A model generated the notes under the pieces. It was not told where the DNA came from and ran no database searches. It saw only the letters and a list, made by a program, of their open reading frames with translations. A stretch of DNA of 55,939 nt from Dissophora ornata. Its lineage: Eukaryota > Mortierellomycota > Mortierellomycetes > Mortierellales > Mortierellaceae. The translations under genes and the position numbers were made by a program. The stretch is from the NCBI GenBank assembly GCA_025201705.1, contig MU616686.1, positions 1 through 55,939 of the forward strand, given 5' to 3'. Every line of letters starts with the position of its first letter. The first letter of the stretch is position 1. Of the stretch, positions 45,191-55,894 are shown piece after piece.

Positions 45191-46483
45191 ATGGCAGAGA
45201 CAACCCGCTACAGACTCCGTGTCAGCGCTGGTCCAAGTGCTGATCCCAACGACCTCAAGCCCATCGTCGTCAACGACGACGCAAACCCAATGCTGATCGA
45301 GTCCGACGAGTTCATCGGTCAGATCGTCGTCCGCATCCGGGGCCTCGACAAAGCCCCTGGCTATGAGGAGGGCCAGAAACAGGACGGGCTGGAGACCCAT
45401 CCTGAAAGTCTGTGGTTCTCAAAGCCTGGGGGAGACAAGAACCTGAGCTCGGTCCAGATCTCTGGCAGGTTCAAGCGTGAATGGCCCGGCCATCAAGTTG
45501 TCTTTGGCGTGAGTACTTTTTTTCCCCCCCCTTCGCCTCTCGTGCTTGGATCTGCTCCGCAGCTTTCTGTCCTTGACGATATGATCACTGGACCTCCATC
45601 ATCTGTAACACTCGTCATTAATGAATGATTGCTTGCGCACGGGCTGATATTCATGTTGAGCTGACATCCAGAACCAATTCGAACGGCCTTTGAGACTACC
45701 TCCCCTGTCCTCGATCGCGCTCAGGTTTATCCAGTTTATTGATCCTGGACTCAAGGCTGACCTCTACTGTGATCGACCCTGGGCATTCAGTCCTTTGATC
45801 GCCACCATGAACACTGTCAACGTTTCTGGCTGGCACATTGATGAGGCTACACAGAAAAAGGTCGAGCGCCAAGGACAGGAACAAGACAAGGAACGCCTCG
45901 AGAACGAACTTCCCCCCTGGCCTTCTCCAGAAGGTGAACACATTGTCGAAGACACGACTTTGCTCTTCAGCGCAGACGTGAAGAAGAAGGGGGAAGAGGA
46001 AGAGAGAATACAGAAAAAGGAGAAAGAGCTCCAGGAGCAAGATGACGATAGAGAGGAGCTCGTCAAGACCAAATCAGGGAACGCCTTGGCTGCAACAACA
46101 GATAGTCTCAACTCAGGGGCCAGAAGGTCATACTTTGCCAAGGAGGCCAACCTAGCCAAGCACCGATATCGCCCTGATCAAGTCTATGGCTTTGACTTTT
46201 TCAACCCTTACGTGGACTTTGCCAACTTTACCCTCCGAGTTCCTGGCTTCAGCGTCGATATTACCAAGTACTGGGATGGACAGGTGATGATTGGGATGTC
46301 GTGTTAATCAGCTATATTAATCTACCAGGAATGGCATGTCCGCCCCCTGATTCTTATAGTCTCTTAACTCTAATTCCTACATCGTAGCCATTGACATATA
46401 TCATCAAGTCCCAGGACTCTTCCGTCGTGTTCCTAGCGTTTCAGTTCGAGCTCATCCCGATCAAGGACATTGCCACTGAGTAA
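45191..46483 (+). CDS. DUF1769 / UPF0590 family protein
   Basis: Three exons, 45191-45508, 45672-46283 and 46388-46483, 341 residues. The N-terminus YRLRVSAGPSADPN...IVVNDD and GQIVVRIRGLD match the fungal DUF1769 family, as do VVFGNQFERPLRLPPLSSIALRF, IDPGLKADLYCDRPWAFSPL and the C-terminal TYIIKSQDSSVVFLAFQFELI. The function is unknown; members resemble lipid-binding or cytosolic beta-rich proteins. A charged coiled-coil-like insert (KKKGEEEERIQKKEKELQE) of about 60 residues sits in the middle. The ATG follows a CCCCA context in a long pyrimidine leader. Converges with the cysteine synthase gene with about 75 bp between stops. Confidence 0.88.
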
Positions 46484-46558
46484 ACGCTAGGAATCGACTG
46501 GAAACGAGCAGGTAGTGCAAAGGATGGAACGTGTCTACGGCTGTAAGCTTGACCTATC

Positions 46559-48132
46559 TCATTCAATAAAATCCAAGCTATCAACAACATCCTTGACAAC
46601 GAGCCCCTGCTTGGCCAGATACTCGTCGCTCCTATGCAGTGAGTTATGATGGGTGTCAAAAGACATGATTAGCTTCAGAGTGTCCCCATGGCCCATGCCT
46701 GTAGATTCGAGCAGAGCCATGCTACATACCAGAACTTTGTCAAGTGCCGGTGGCCAGAATCGCACAGCAATGTGACGATGGTATGGCCAGGGCCGAGCTC
46801 GCGTGCGATCCGGACAGCTGCCACGCAATTGACTGCCGAAGAAGATCCGATGAACAATCCCTCCTTTTGGACAAGATATCTCGCCATGTCGATGGCTTCC
46901 TGATCCGTCACCCTGATGGCATCATCAATAAATCCCTCTGACATTGCAAAGTTGCGTGTCAGTCGATTGATTCCAACACCCTCGACGACAGTGTCAACCT
47001 GATGCCGCTTCCTCCTGCCTTCTTTTTCTGTAGGCGAATACATGATGTTGTACTTGACTTTGTTAAACAACCCTGATCCCTGAGGATCTGCAAGATACGC
47101 CCTGAGGCTTGGGAGCCGGGCCTTCAGATATTTCGTGACTCCAGCCAGCGTACCGCCAGTTCCTAGATTCATTGCGGCACTGTGTTTAGTATGTAGCGCG
47201 AGAGACGTTTGCATAGATGTGGGTTTCATCACCCTGGATCCTCACCTGCACCCATGACGATGGCATCGATGTTCCCTTGTGTCTGATGGTAAATCTCGGG
47301 TCCCGTCGTGGTGAAGTGCGCCTCAAAGTTCGCCAAGTTCTCGAATTGGTCCGCGAAGAAGCCAGTCTTTCGACTCCCCGAGGCCTCTCCTTCCTCCCCG
47401 TCATCCTTTCCAAACTCTTGGGCACGTCTCTTGGCCAAGTTGACAAACTGATTCTTGTCCACGATGCTCACAGGCCTGACCTTTTCCACATGTGCGCCCA
47501 GTTTCTCCAGCAACTGTGATTTCTCGAGAGCGACATCATCCGGCATGACAATCCATGCGTTGTATCCTCGCGCCTTGGCCATCATGGCAAGCGAAATTCC
47601 AGTAGAGCCCACGGTGCCCTCAAAGATCGTCGATCCGTTCCCTGGCGTCAAGATATGATCCTGTTCTGCGGTATTGATCATGCTGAGCGCAACTCTGTCC
47701 TTGGTGCTCCCTCCGGGGTTCAAAAACTAAGCAAATCGTCAATGAAAATGGGTGAGCAGATCCGGCGCACGGCGCTATTGATATCCGGTTCTGTACCGAC
47801 GATATCCATGATAAATATACCTCTGCCTTGGCAAGGATCTCACAGCCAGTTGCCTCGCTCAACGACTTTATCCGCATCATGGGAGTATTGCCGATCAGAC
47901 CTGCTACGCCATCGCAGATTAGATTATCCTGGTCTGCTTTGGGCAGCGAGATCAGTCTGCTGATGTTCTCGCCAATAGAGGACCGCCGGCGGCTGTTCTG
48001 TCTTTGCGCATCGTGCGAGGAGGCGAGTCCTCTGGTAGCAAGCACGATTGCAGTCGTTGAGAGCGTGAAGAAGACTCCTAGCGCTGCACCAATGGCAATA
48101 TGCTTATTCTTATCCGATAGTGACTGGAGCAT
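46559..48132 (-). CDS. MCY1: Mitochondrial-type cysteine synthase (PLP-dependent, Mcy1/Cys2 type)
   Basis: Four exons, 48132-47821, 47726-47246, 47162-46730 and 46631-46559, 432 residues. A hydrophobic N-terminal helix (about residues 12-33, IAIGAALGVFFTLSTTAIVLA) suggests a membrane anchor, as in yeast Mcy1 at the mitochondrial outer membrane. The PLP domain follows: GNTPMMRI, the PLP lysine in NPGGSTKDR (about residue 113), EGTVGSTGISLA, TGGTLAGVTKYLK and VEGVGINR, and SGHRHLTKFW near the end. The fold is that of O-acetylserine sulfhydrylase and cystathionine beta-synthase. It lacks the haem-binding and CBS domains of true CBS. An insert with acidic residues (GKDDGEEGEASG) interrupts the middle. 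Substrate choice cannot be settled from sequence. Confidence 0.92.
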
Positions 48133-48335
48133 TGTCGATTCCTGTCGCCTTCCGGAAAACCGATTAAAGAACGCAATTTGAATGAAAGAAGAAAGTTCAT
48201 CACCGACATTCGTGGCTTTTTGGTTATATCGTAGTACGCCGACTACGCACTTTCCGAATAAAAAGACCGATGGGAATGAGTTGATCCTACAAACAGGTTA
48301 GGCAAACATCCCAGCATTCGACACAGGACACTGCC

Positions 48336-49212
48336 ATGACGATACCAATGCGATGTGTCTACGGAAGGACACAGTCGCTCTTTTTTGTTACTAAAACTGC
48401 TCGCCCCACATACACCTTCGGGAGCGTAAGGGACCTACACCTGCAAGCGGAAAGGGTTCTCGAAGAAGAAGAATATGATGAAGATGAAGACAAAGACAAT
48501 ACCCGGAGAAAGGCCGCCAACGCCCGCACTCCAAACTATGCAGGATGGTGGACAGAGGTCATGAGGTACCGTCAAAGCCCACAATCCCTTCCCAACCAAA
48601 CACTACTACTTTCAAAGGACCATGTATTTCAGGGACAACCGTTGCGAACCGCATCAACCTCGGAACCTACAGCAAAGGAAATCAAGGCGGGCTACAGCAA
48701 TACATTGCCAGGGGTAGTATCCAAAGGGACAGAGAACAATCTTCCAACAGCTGTCCCCAGTGGATCAACAACATTTTCTACTGGAACAGGATCCAGTTTG
48801 TCAAAGCCCACGGCCGAGTCGACTTTATATCATGGATTCTCAGTACCTATCAAGCCGGCTCCTCCTGGCGCTGAAGACTGCTGCATGAGGTATTCTTACG
48901 ATTACACGGTGTGCTGTATATGTCGCCGGTGGCTGTCTATTGAAGCACTTTGTTTTGACATGGACTCTGCTGACTGTGTCTGGATGGTATTATAGCGGGT
49001 GTGCACACTGCATTTATGATATCTACGAAGAGGATCGACAAGATTACAAACGAAGACTAGCAAAGGTCCTGAAAGAGATTGGAAATGCAGGCCTGCCACC
49101 ACCGCCCAGTGTCGCAGCAAGCAATGGCGGAGGCGGGTCCAAGAATGATGATGATGACATGGACCCTGGTATGAAGGCATTTTTGGAGCTGGAACGGAAA
49201 CTCCAGGGATGA
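48336..49212 (+). CDS. Oxidoreductase-like domain protein (OXLD1-like)
   Basis: Two exons, 48336-48889 and 48996-49212, 256 residues. The signature of the oxidoreductase-like N-terminal domain family, PAPPGAEDCCMSGCAHCIYDIYEED, spans the exon junction and gives a CC...C..C cluster. The rest is low complexity: a basic N-terminus that could target mitochondria, an acidic EEEEYDEDEDKDN stretch, a Ser/Thr-rich middle, and a C-terminal helix (MKAFLELERKLQG). Human OXLD1 is mitochondrial and its role is unclear; the four-cysteine motif could bind metal. Divergent from the cysteine synthase gene with about 200 bp between starts. Confidence 0.82.
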
Positions 49213-49783
49213 TAAGGACGGATCATGCCGGTACGCCATTTTGCTTTTCTGGCTGTAGACGTCGGGTTCGTTTGCTCATCGCAGCCCCCCCTCTCGCCTT
49301 TGCAAGAAGAAAATAGACGGGCTGCTCGCTGATCAGCCATAGATAGATATCCATAAAGCACAAGGCATGTCCGATTCAGGGAAAGGGTCGGCGAAGCAAG
49401 CATGTGCAACGAGGTGTAGCGTTGGAAGGGTTGCAGTCAAGCGCTCTTGGTCTGTCTCTGGTTCAGGTGTCGGCTATTCTAGACGTGTCCCTGGATGGGT
49501 CCATGTCAGACCTGAACCATGTATGCAACGCACAGGATGCGACGCCCACTGTCCATGTGACACACGAACCAGCCTCCGCACTTTATGAGGAGCGCTCTCA
49601 TTCGCCCGTCTGTGTGGGGTTGAAAAGGACCCCTGCGAATGCACCCAATGCATTCGCTCCCTTCTTCCATCTCTTCTTTCTCTCTTCTTCTTGCCAGACA
49701 ATACATCCTTCGCCACCCACCCTCATCCAACAACCCATCCTCGCTTGCAAAGCACATTCTCTCCTCTCCCTCTGCCACCAGCC
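49213..49783. other. Intergenic region, no gene found
   Basis: About 570 bp between the OXLD1-like stop and the UBLCP1 start. It ends in a CT/CA-rich leader, including a TTCTTCTTTCTCTCTTCTTCTT-type tract at about 49668-49692. Reading frames across it have no recognisable domain. Confidence 0.5.
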
Positions 49784-51665
49784 ATGATTTCGAATTCAAG
49801 CCTAGACACCAATGTCATGCTTGTCCCCAGCACACCCAACCCAGACCTGCCCAATGCAGGCGACCTGCCACAAAAGACACAAAAGCATGCTCTGGACAGC
49901 GACAGCCAGACACCTGATCAGATGTTACAAACAGCCCATTCAGAGCCATCCACCGATGCCGTGTCCTCGCCAACAGCCTTGTCCCCCCTCTCTGCGACCG
50001 AACCAGACCAACTAAACGAGAACAATAAGAGAGTCATTTCCTTAACTGCACAATGGTACGACACGACTCCATGCAGTCAATAGGCCTTCAACTGATCTCT
50101 GCCACTCAAAGCAGCGCATGTTCTCCTCGCAACTACTAATGGTTCTCTCCTTGACATCAAACATAGGAACGGAAAAAAGTGGCCATTTGAAGTCAACCTT
50201 GACTACACAATTGGCGAACTAAAAAATAAACTAGTAATACTCTCTTTCCATAACGAGATGGCTTTGTATCATCCATCCCTGTCGTGGCGAATGCTAATTC
50301 CTTTCCCATCTGTGGGATATTCTTGTTCGTTTTTGTAGATGGAGCTCACAAACGTAGAACCAAAGCGGCAGAAACTGATGCTTGTCCGAGGAAAGCTTCC
50401 TGTAAGTATCTTGACTCGAAATACCGAATGATTTGGGATAACCGTTCTTGCCAGGCGTGCTGTCCATTTTCTCACCATCGCTGCGTTTCTAGGAAGACCA
50501 TGTTGTACTGTCGTCGCTGTCGTTGAAAAATAACCAAACGTTTTTAATGATGGGTAATGTCATGTTCTTCACAACACAAGGTCACAGGGCACATGGACTT
50601 TATTGAACTAACAACATGGCTCTCCTTACTCTCTTTTCTGTTGGCTCGTACAGGCACACCTGAGGCAAAAGTGATTAAAGCGCCAGAGACAATGCCAGAC
50701 GTATTGAATGACCTGGAAGAAGACTATACCCCTGATGACGAGGCCTTTGCGAGCATGGCTCAGAATCAAAAGAGTCTCAGGACCACCATTGCCAAGGTAT
50801 TGGTTTGTGATTGTACACACATTCTCATTCTCTGACGTGCAAAGCGACTTGGTATGAATCAGATTCTGACAGCTTCTTTGTAATCTAACTATTCCAGTGC
50901 AAGATCAACATCATGCATGAACTGCGCCCAGGTATGGCGGTAGTCCAGTGGCTGTCATGAAATGCATTCCGCTACACGAGCTCAAAATGGTTATTCACCT
51001 GTTGTACATCTTCTGCGGTCACATATAGGAAAGAAGCTGCTTGTGCTTGATTTGGATTACACCCTCATCGATTGCAAGGCTCTCAACAACCCTTTGGACG
51101 AAGTCTTGCGGCCAGGCTTGCACGACTTTTTGGCAGTTTGCTATGAACACTATGATATCGTGATCTGGTCCCAGACATCATGGAGGGCACTTGAGGCCAA
51201 AGTCACGACCATTGGACTGCTGGAACATCCGGACTACAGAATATCGTTTGTGATGGATATCTCGACCATGTTTTCGGTCATGAGCCAGCGAGATGGAAAG
51301 CCATTCAAACACCAGGTCAAGGCCCTGGATATCATCTGGTCAAAGTTCCCACAGTTTTCGGCCCGCAACACGGTCCATGTGGATGATCTGTAAGACATAT
51401 TGCTCCATTGGACGTTGATCGATAGACGTGAAGATGGTCCAAAGAGCTTTTGTTGACAACCGTTCCTATGATTAGGTCCCGCAACTTTGCCATGAACCCC
51501 AAGTCGGGCATCAAGATTGGCGCCTTCAAGAATGGAGCAGTGTCGAGACGCTCTGACCGTGAGTTGTACCATCTGGCAGAGTATCTGGTGGAGATCAGTA
51601 AAGCACAGGATCTCAAGGATCTGGACCACAAGAGCTGGAAGAGCCACCGCAAGAACCATCTCTGA
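49784..51665 (+). CDS. UBLCP1: Ubiquitin-like domain CTD phosphatase (UBLCP1)
   Basis: Eight exons: 49784-50055, 50167-50233, 50339-50401, 50493-50553, 50654-50796, 50898-50931, 51029-51389 and 51476-51665, 396 residues. The ubiquitin-like domain (about residues 83-165: VISLTAQWNGKKWPFEV, TIGELKNKL, NNQTFLMMG) is followed by the FCP/HAD phosphatase domain with DLDYTLID (nucleophile Asp about 221, acid Asp 223), SQTSWRALEAK and HVDDLSRNFAMNP. UBLCP1 binds the 19S proteasome and dephosphorylates it in the nucleus. An N-terminal extension of about 80 Ser/Thr/Pro-rich residues has no counterpart in the roughly 318-residue human protein. Four exons are shorter than 70 bp. Confidence 0.93.
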
Positions 51666-52063
51666 AAGAGGTCAGAGAGCATCTGGACTGTAAAAGACAG
51701 ACACGCTTGTAATTAAAAACAGTGTTTGTGAAAAAGAAGCAGGGTGCATGGTATGTATTCAGTCTAGCTGCCGCTGAGGGAAGGGCCCATTTTGTTTGCA
51801 GGGTCCAATAAAATACTGCCCATTCAAGAAAAAAAAAAACAAGTATCGCGAGTACCCGATTCCATTACACAGATCCTATTTTTTTTTTCAAACTGCTTTC
51901 ATCACTACTAAGGCCTCGACTTTTAAACCGTCAGCTCATTCTCCAGGTCCGAGGCGATTCCACAATCACGCGATTGAGTGCATGTTTTCCAATGACATCT
52001 TTCAAAGCTGCGCCGTGCTTGTGTCTGACATCCTAGCGCCCCATTTACTAGGCATCCAGCGCA
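51666..52063. other. Intergenic region UBLCP1 to NTG1
   Basis: About 400 bp with an A-rich run (about 51828-51840) and a T run at 51879-51888. No gene is seen. Confidence 0.55.
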
Positions 52064-53822
52064 ATGTCGACACGATCTAGTTGCCGTCTGCGTAGCAAAC
52101 AGGTCAAAGCGGAACAGCTTGAAGACACCCTGAACATTCCCAACAAAACGCCTCGAACCCCGGCAGAGGCCTCTCGAATGGTTGATATGCCCGCAGTCAT
52201 CGGCGCCGCCAATCCTGTCTCTAGAGCCACCAGGCGTGCCACTTCGTCAACACGTGGGATTGTCAAGAACGAGGATGGGGAGCCCGACGAACTGACAATG
52301 GCTCGACTTAAGCTGGAGGCAGATGAGCACCGCAGAGCCCTTGCGAATGAGAAGCGGACAAAGCGGAACAGAACAGCCATGACTTCAATATCACCCAAAC
52401 AAGAAGACGGATCCAATGGAAAATCCAAAAAGAGCAAATTTGCCACCAAGGAACCTGTAGGATGGGAGATAACCCTGAACCGCCTGAGAGAGTTTCGACT
52501 CCAGAACCCGGCACCTGTCGACACTATGGGCTGCGAGCGGCTTGCTGAGGTTGGGGATGATATTCCCCCCGAAGTAAGAGGCTTGACATCCTACATGTCC
52601 TGTATGCATGCACACATCTTGCTCGTGCCTAACCTTCCTTTTGTTTGTCCCGACAGGTGAGTCGATTCCAGACACTAATGTCTCTAGTTTTGTCATCCCA
52701 GACCAAAGATACGGTGACTTCGGTCGCTGTCAGGAGACTACAAAAGGAGCTCAAGGGTGGATTGACTATTCAGGGCGTCCTTGATGTACCCTCTGAGGAA
52801 CTAAACAACATCATTGCGGCCGTTGGATTCCATAACAAAAAGACAATCTTTATGAAGCAGGTGGCCGAGATTTGCAAGACCAAGTACAATGGCGATATTC
52901 CAGGTACTCCTGAAGAGCTGATGGCTCTACCGGGAGTTGGGCCCAAGATGGTAAGAGTCGTCTCTATCCACTTTATGAAATCTCTTTGCCACTCAGTTAT
53001 TTCTAATACATCTTAATGAATAGGCTTACTTGACGCTGCAGTGCGCATGGAACAAGTACGATTTTACGTTATGTACGGCCATCATCGAGCTAGCGAATTC
53101 CCTGCTTATGCGCGCCTCTCCTTCTTTGCCCTCCTACTCTTCATAGGAATCTCGGAATTGGCGTAGATACACATGTGCACCGGATTTCGAACCGTCTTGG
53201 TTGGGTCAAAACTGAGAAGGATGGACCTGAGGGGACGCGCGAGGTATGATGAATTTAGCAGCCTGGCGCAACAATTGAAATGTTAAAAATGGTATGCCCA
53301 AGGTTCACTTTGGAACAATTCTGTTTTTTGTTACTGAAACTTGCCTTACCTACCCACTGTGCACAGGCGCTGCAGTCGTGGCTGCCAAAGGAGCATTGGC
53401 GCGAGATCAATCACATACTTGTCGGGTTCGGTCAAGTGCTATGCTTACCTCGCGGCCCACTTTGCGGGCATTGTCCAGTCCAGGAACGATGCCCTTCTGC
53501 GACCGGGGTCACTAAGCTACGAAAGAAAATGCTAGCAGTGGTGAAGAGTGAGATGGAGGAGCCATTTGGGGAGGTCGAGATCCACAGCGTTCATGTTAGC
53601 CATGAGAGAAAAGGAGTTCTCAACGCAGACGAGGAGCTGAAAGTTGAGGGTGGAGCAGCAAAGGACAAAGTCAAGCAGGAGAGTGAAGACGAGAGTCCCT
53701 ATTTCGCAAAGGAGGATGAAAACAATGTTGAGGTCAAAGAGGAGCCGCAAGAGCAGGACATTGGTAAAGATGTTAGCAACTTGGACAAGGAGTCTGCGGA
53801 TATAGAAGACCTAGTTACATAG
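52064..53822 (+). CDS. NTG1: Endonuclease III-like DNA glycosylase/AP lyase (NTH1/NTG1)
   Basis: Five exons, 52064-52573, 52657-52950, 53024-53055, 53147-53243 and 53367-53822, 462 residues. It removes oxidised pyrimidines and cleaves AP sites in base excision repair. The helix-hairpin-helix LPGVGPKMA contains the catalytic Lys (about residue 267), and [15 protein letters not shown] the catalytic Asp (286). The Fe-S cluster cysteines are in the [10 protein letters not shown] stretch with an upstream Cys (C-x6-C-x2-C-x5-C). The N-terminal 130 residues are basic and polar (nuclear or mitochondrial targeting). The C-terminal about 90 residues are acidic and contain four psi-K-x-E motifs; a fifth is in the N-terminus. 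A 32-bp exon carries the segment between the two catalytic residues. Confidence 0.95.
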
Positions 53823-54838
53823 ACCACACCAACTCTATTGAGAATACTATTATTTTGTTACTATTCACTTTCTAATCCATTCGAACTTGAAGTGGAACGC
53901 TGGTCGTCCTGAAATGTAGATAGTGTCCAGAAACTCCATGGTCCATGTCCAAAGCACCGGATGGGGCGCTGTTGGTTGGATATCTGCACACTCTGGAAGC
54001 ATGCTATCCTCAGCACCAACGACTCGAATAACGGTGAGTTTTGGAGAGATTCCGAATAGGCCCAGCTCCAAAAGATTTAGTTGAAATACTCCAAATCCAC
54101 GCGAAGGATACATTGGACGTCCTTGAGCGCTGCTTCTTCAGTTTTGGCATTTTAAAGTCGTGGTTGATACACAAAGTTTCATCCGGCATGGCAGCACCTT
54201 CCATCTAGGCAACAGTATCGCTACAGAGCACAAAGAGTAGCTGTGCATGATCCTATACGCTGTGGAGCAGGGTCTCAAGGCTGTGGCTAAACCCACACGC
54301 GAGTGACTTTAAGATCCGCCCCACCATTCATTCCGAGGCCGCTATACGGACAATCTTAAGTTGAACCAACGTCGCGGTTGGAAAGACTTCTTTAACAGGT
54401 CCCTGGATATCAAGAGCTGTCAGCAGCTTTTCCTCCTCGGCCCAAGCAAAAAAAAACATCTTTGTCAAATGAGGCAAAGCTCAGTTCATACAAGGCAAGA
54501 CATTGTTTTTAGGAACTGGCCGCTGTCGCCTTTCACAAAACCGAGAACATGCTTGAGTTTATGAAGACAAGAGAGCTCTTGGCTGGGAATGACATGGCTA
54601 TCGCGAAGAACAGGCAGTTGCAGCGCATGAGCCTAGAAACAGACCAGAACATATTCAAGGCACTCTGGCGGCAAGTTGCTGGTAGTTGTCATGTCCACAG
54701 TCGGCGATCTCTGGGAGGAAATGAGGAGAAGAGAAAGAATGAACGACGCGTCGAGTCAAGGGGGGGAAGTATGGACATGGACCATGTTCAGTGCTGCTTA
54801 TTTTGATTATGTTTATTGTGGCCATGCTATGTGCTATG
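53823..54838. pseudogene. Intergenic zone with probable F-box/LRR-like gene fragments
   Basis: Two stretches look like decayed coding DNA rather than random frames. On the reverse strand 54113-53865 reads LLELGLFGISPKLTVIRVVG and later AFHFKFEWIRK plus stop, with leucine spacing like a leucine-rich repeat. On the forward strand about 54512-54700 reads ELAAVAFHKTENMLEFMKTR and AIAKNRQLQRMSLETDQNIF; it begins right after a TTTTTAG acceptor-like site. Neither has a convincing start or an intact partner exon. The resemblance to the large F-box/LRR families of Mortierella-type fungi is my recollection and is unverified. The two pieces are on opposite strands, so a rearrangement is possible. Confidence 0.3.
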
Positions 54839-55894
54839 CTAGTCGCGGTGCGATGGTCGCAAGACGCCCTTCTTGTTCCTGACCTCCCACTCTGTGTCAT
54901 TGAGCAGGAACCGGTACCACATTGGCACCAGAGGGATAGTTGCTGCGTGCCACATCGAATGCGCATCCAGGATGCCCCACAGCGGAGGAAAGTCCAGGAA
55001 CTCGAGACACATGGCTGATGTGATCATCACGCCAGAGACCGTCGGCTCCCAGGCATAGGGTAGTTTACGCCAGTTGGCGATGCTCCAGCCGATCCAGCAA
55101 AAGTTGTGGATGGCGCCCACAGTCGCGGTTGCAGCCATGTTGTAGCCATAGTCAAAGTGTACAAAAGTCAGGTAGCTGATGTGGAGCAGCAGCGGAATCA
55201 GACAGACGAGGCCCCACATCAACTGTGAGCGCACACTGACCATGCGGGTGATCCGGATGACGGTGTAGTAGAGTGCGAACGTGATAGCGGCGCCTGCCGA
55301 GAAATAGTCGAGCTTCTCAGTGCTAGGCCAGTCGCGCGAGTGGTAGATGGCGGACCAGAGCCAGGTGTTGATGCCGGCGATCGCATAGCCGAGATAGAGG
55401 GGCCGCATATAATAGTTCTCGGGGATGGCACGCTTGAGCTTGGGCCAGGCCAGGACGTGCATGTATCCGTTCAAGACGCTGAACAGGACAGAGGCAGGTT
55501 CCTGCATGCCCAGGAACCGGTAAAAGGGCCACTTGCCGTGGTACTGGTGGATCTCCTGGTTCTCTTGGATGGCGGTCTGGGTGATGGACTGCATGCACTG
55601 ATACCGACAGTTATCGTGGCAGGTCCAGCGCGTGAGGCGTAGAGGAAGGTCTAGGTCGTGCTTGCTCAGCTGCTCTGGCGTGAGCGATGAGAGATCTGCG
55701 GGGTAGCAGATGTCCTTGTCGCATTCCTTGACGCATTCGATGTACTGAGGCTGGCGGTCGCCCGATGAGGCAGAGGCAAGTGATGCGCAGAGAGTGATTG
55801 CCAGGGCCAGGGCCAGGCCGAGACCCAGGCCGAGGGCGGTGCGGTTGCGGCGAGTGGGGCCGGTTGTGGCGGGCTGTAGGGATGGGTCTGGCAT
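54839..55894 (-). CDS. PER1: PER1/PGAP3, GPI-anchor lipid remodelling factor
   Basis: A single exon of 351 residues. A signal peptide or anchor (LGLGLGLALALAITLCASLASA) is followed by a Cys-rich lumenal domain (YIECVKECDKDICY, CHDNCRYQCMQ). Then comes a series of about six membrane helices with the CREST-family signatures: GKWPFYRFLGMQEPASVLFS, an H in AIYHSRD, H in AIHNFCWIG, and DFPPLWGILDAHSMWHAATIP. Per1/PGAP3 removes the sn-2 acyl chain from GPI-anchored proteins in the ER/Golgi. It is one of the few intronless genes here. The Leu/Ala-rich signal region is GC-rich with GGCCAGGGCCAG repeats. Confidence 0.95.
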   Translation of the reverse strand: MPDPSLQPATTGPTRRNRTALGLGLGLALALAITLCASLASASSGDRQPQYIECVKECDKDICYPADLSSLTPEQLSKHDLDLPLRLTRWTCHDNCRYQCMQSITQTAIQENQEIHQYHGKWPFYRFLGMQEPASVLFSVLNGYMHVLAWPKLKRAIPENYYMRPLYLGYAIAGINTWLWSAIYHSRDWPSTEKLDYFSAGAAITFALYYTVIRITRMVSVRSQLMWGLVCLIPLLLHISYLTFVHFDYGYNMAATATVGAIHNFCWIGWSIANWRKLPYAWEPTVSGVMITSAMCLEFLDFPPLWGILDAHSMWHAATIPLVPMWYRFLLNDTEWEVRNKKGVLRPSHRD

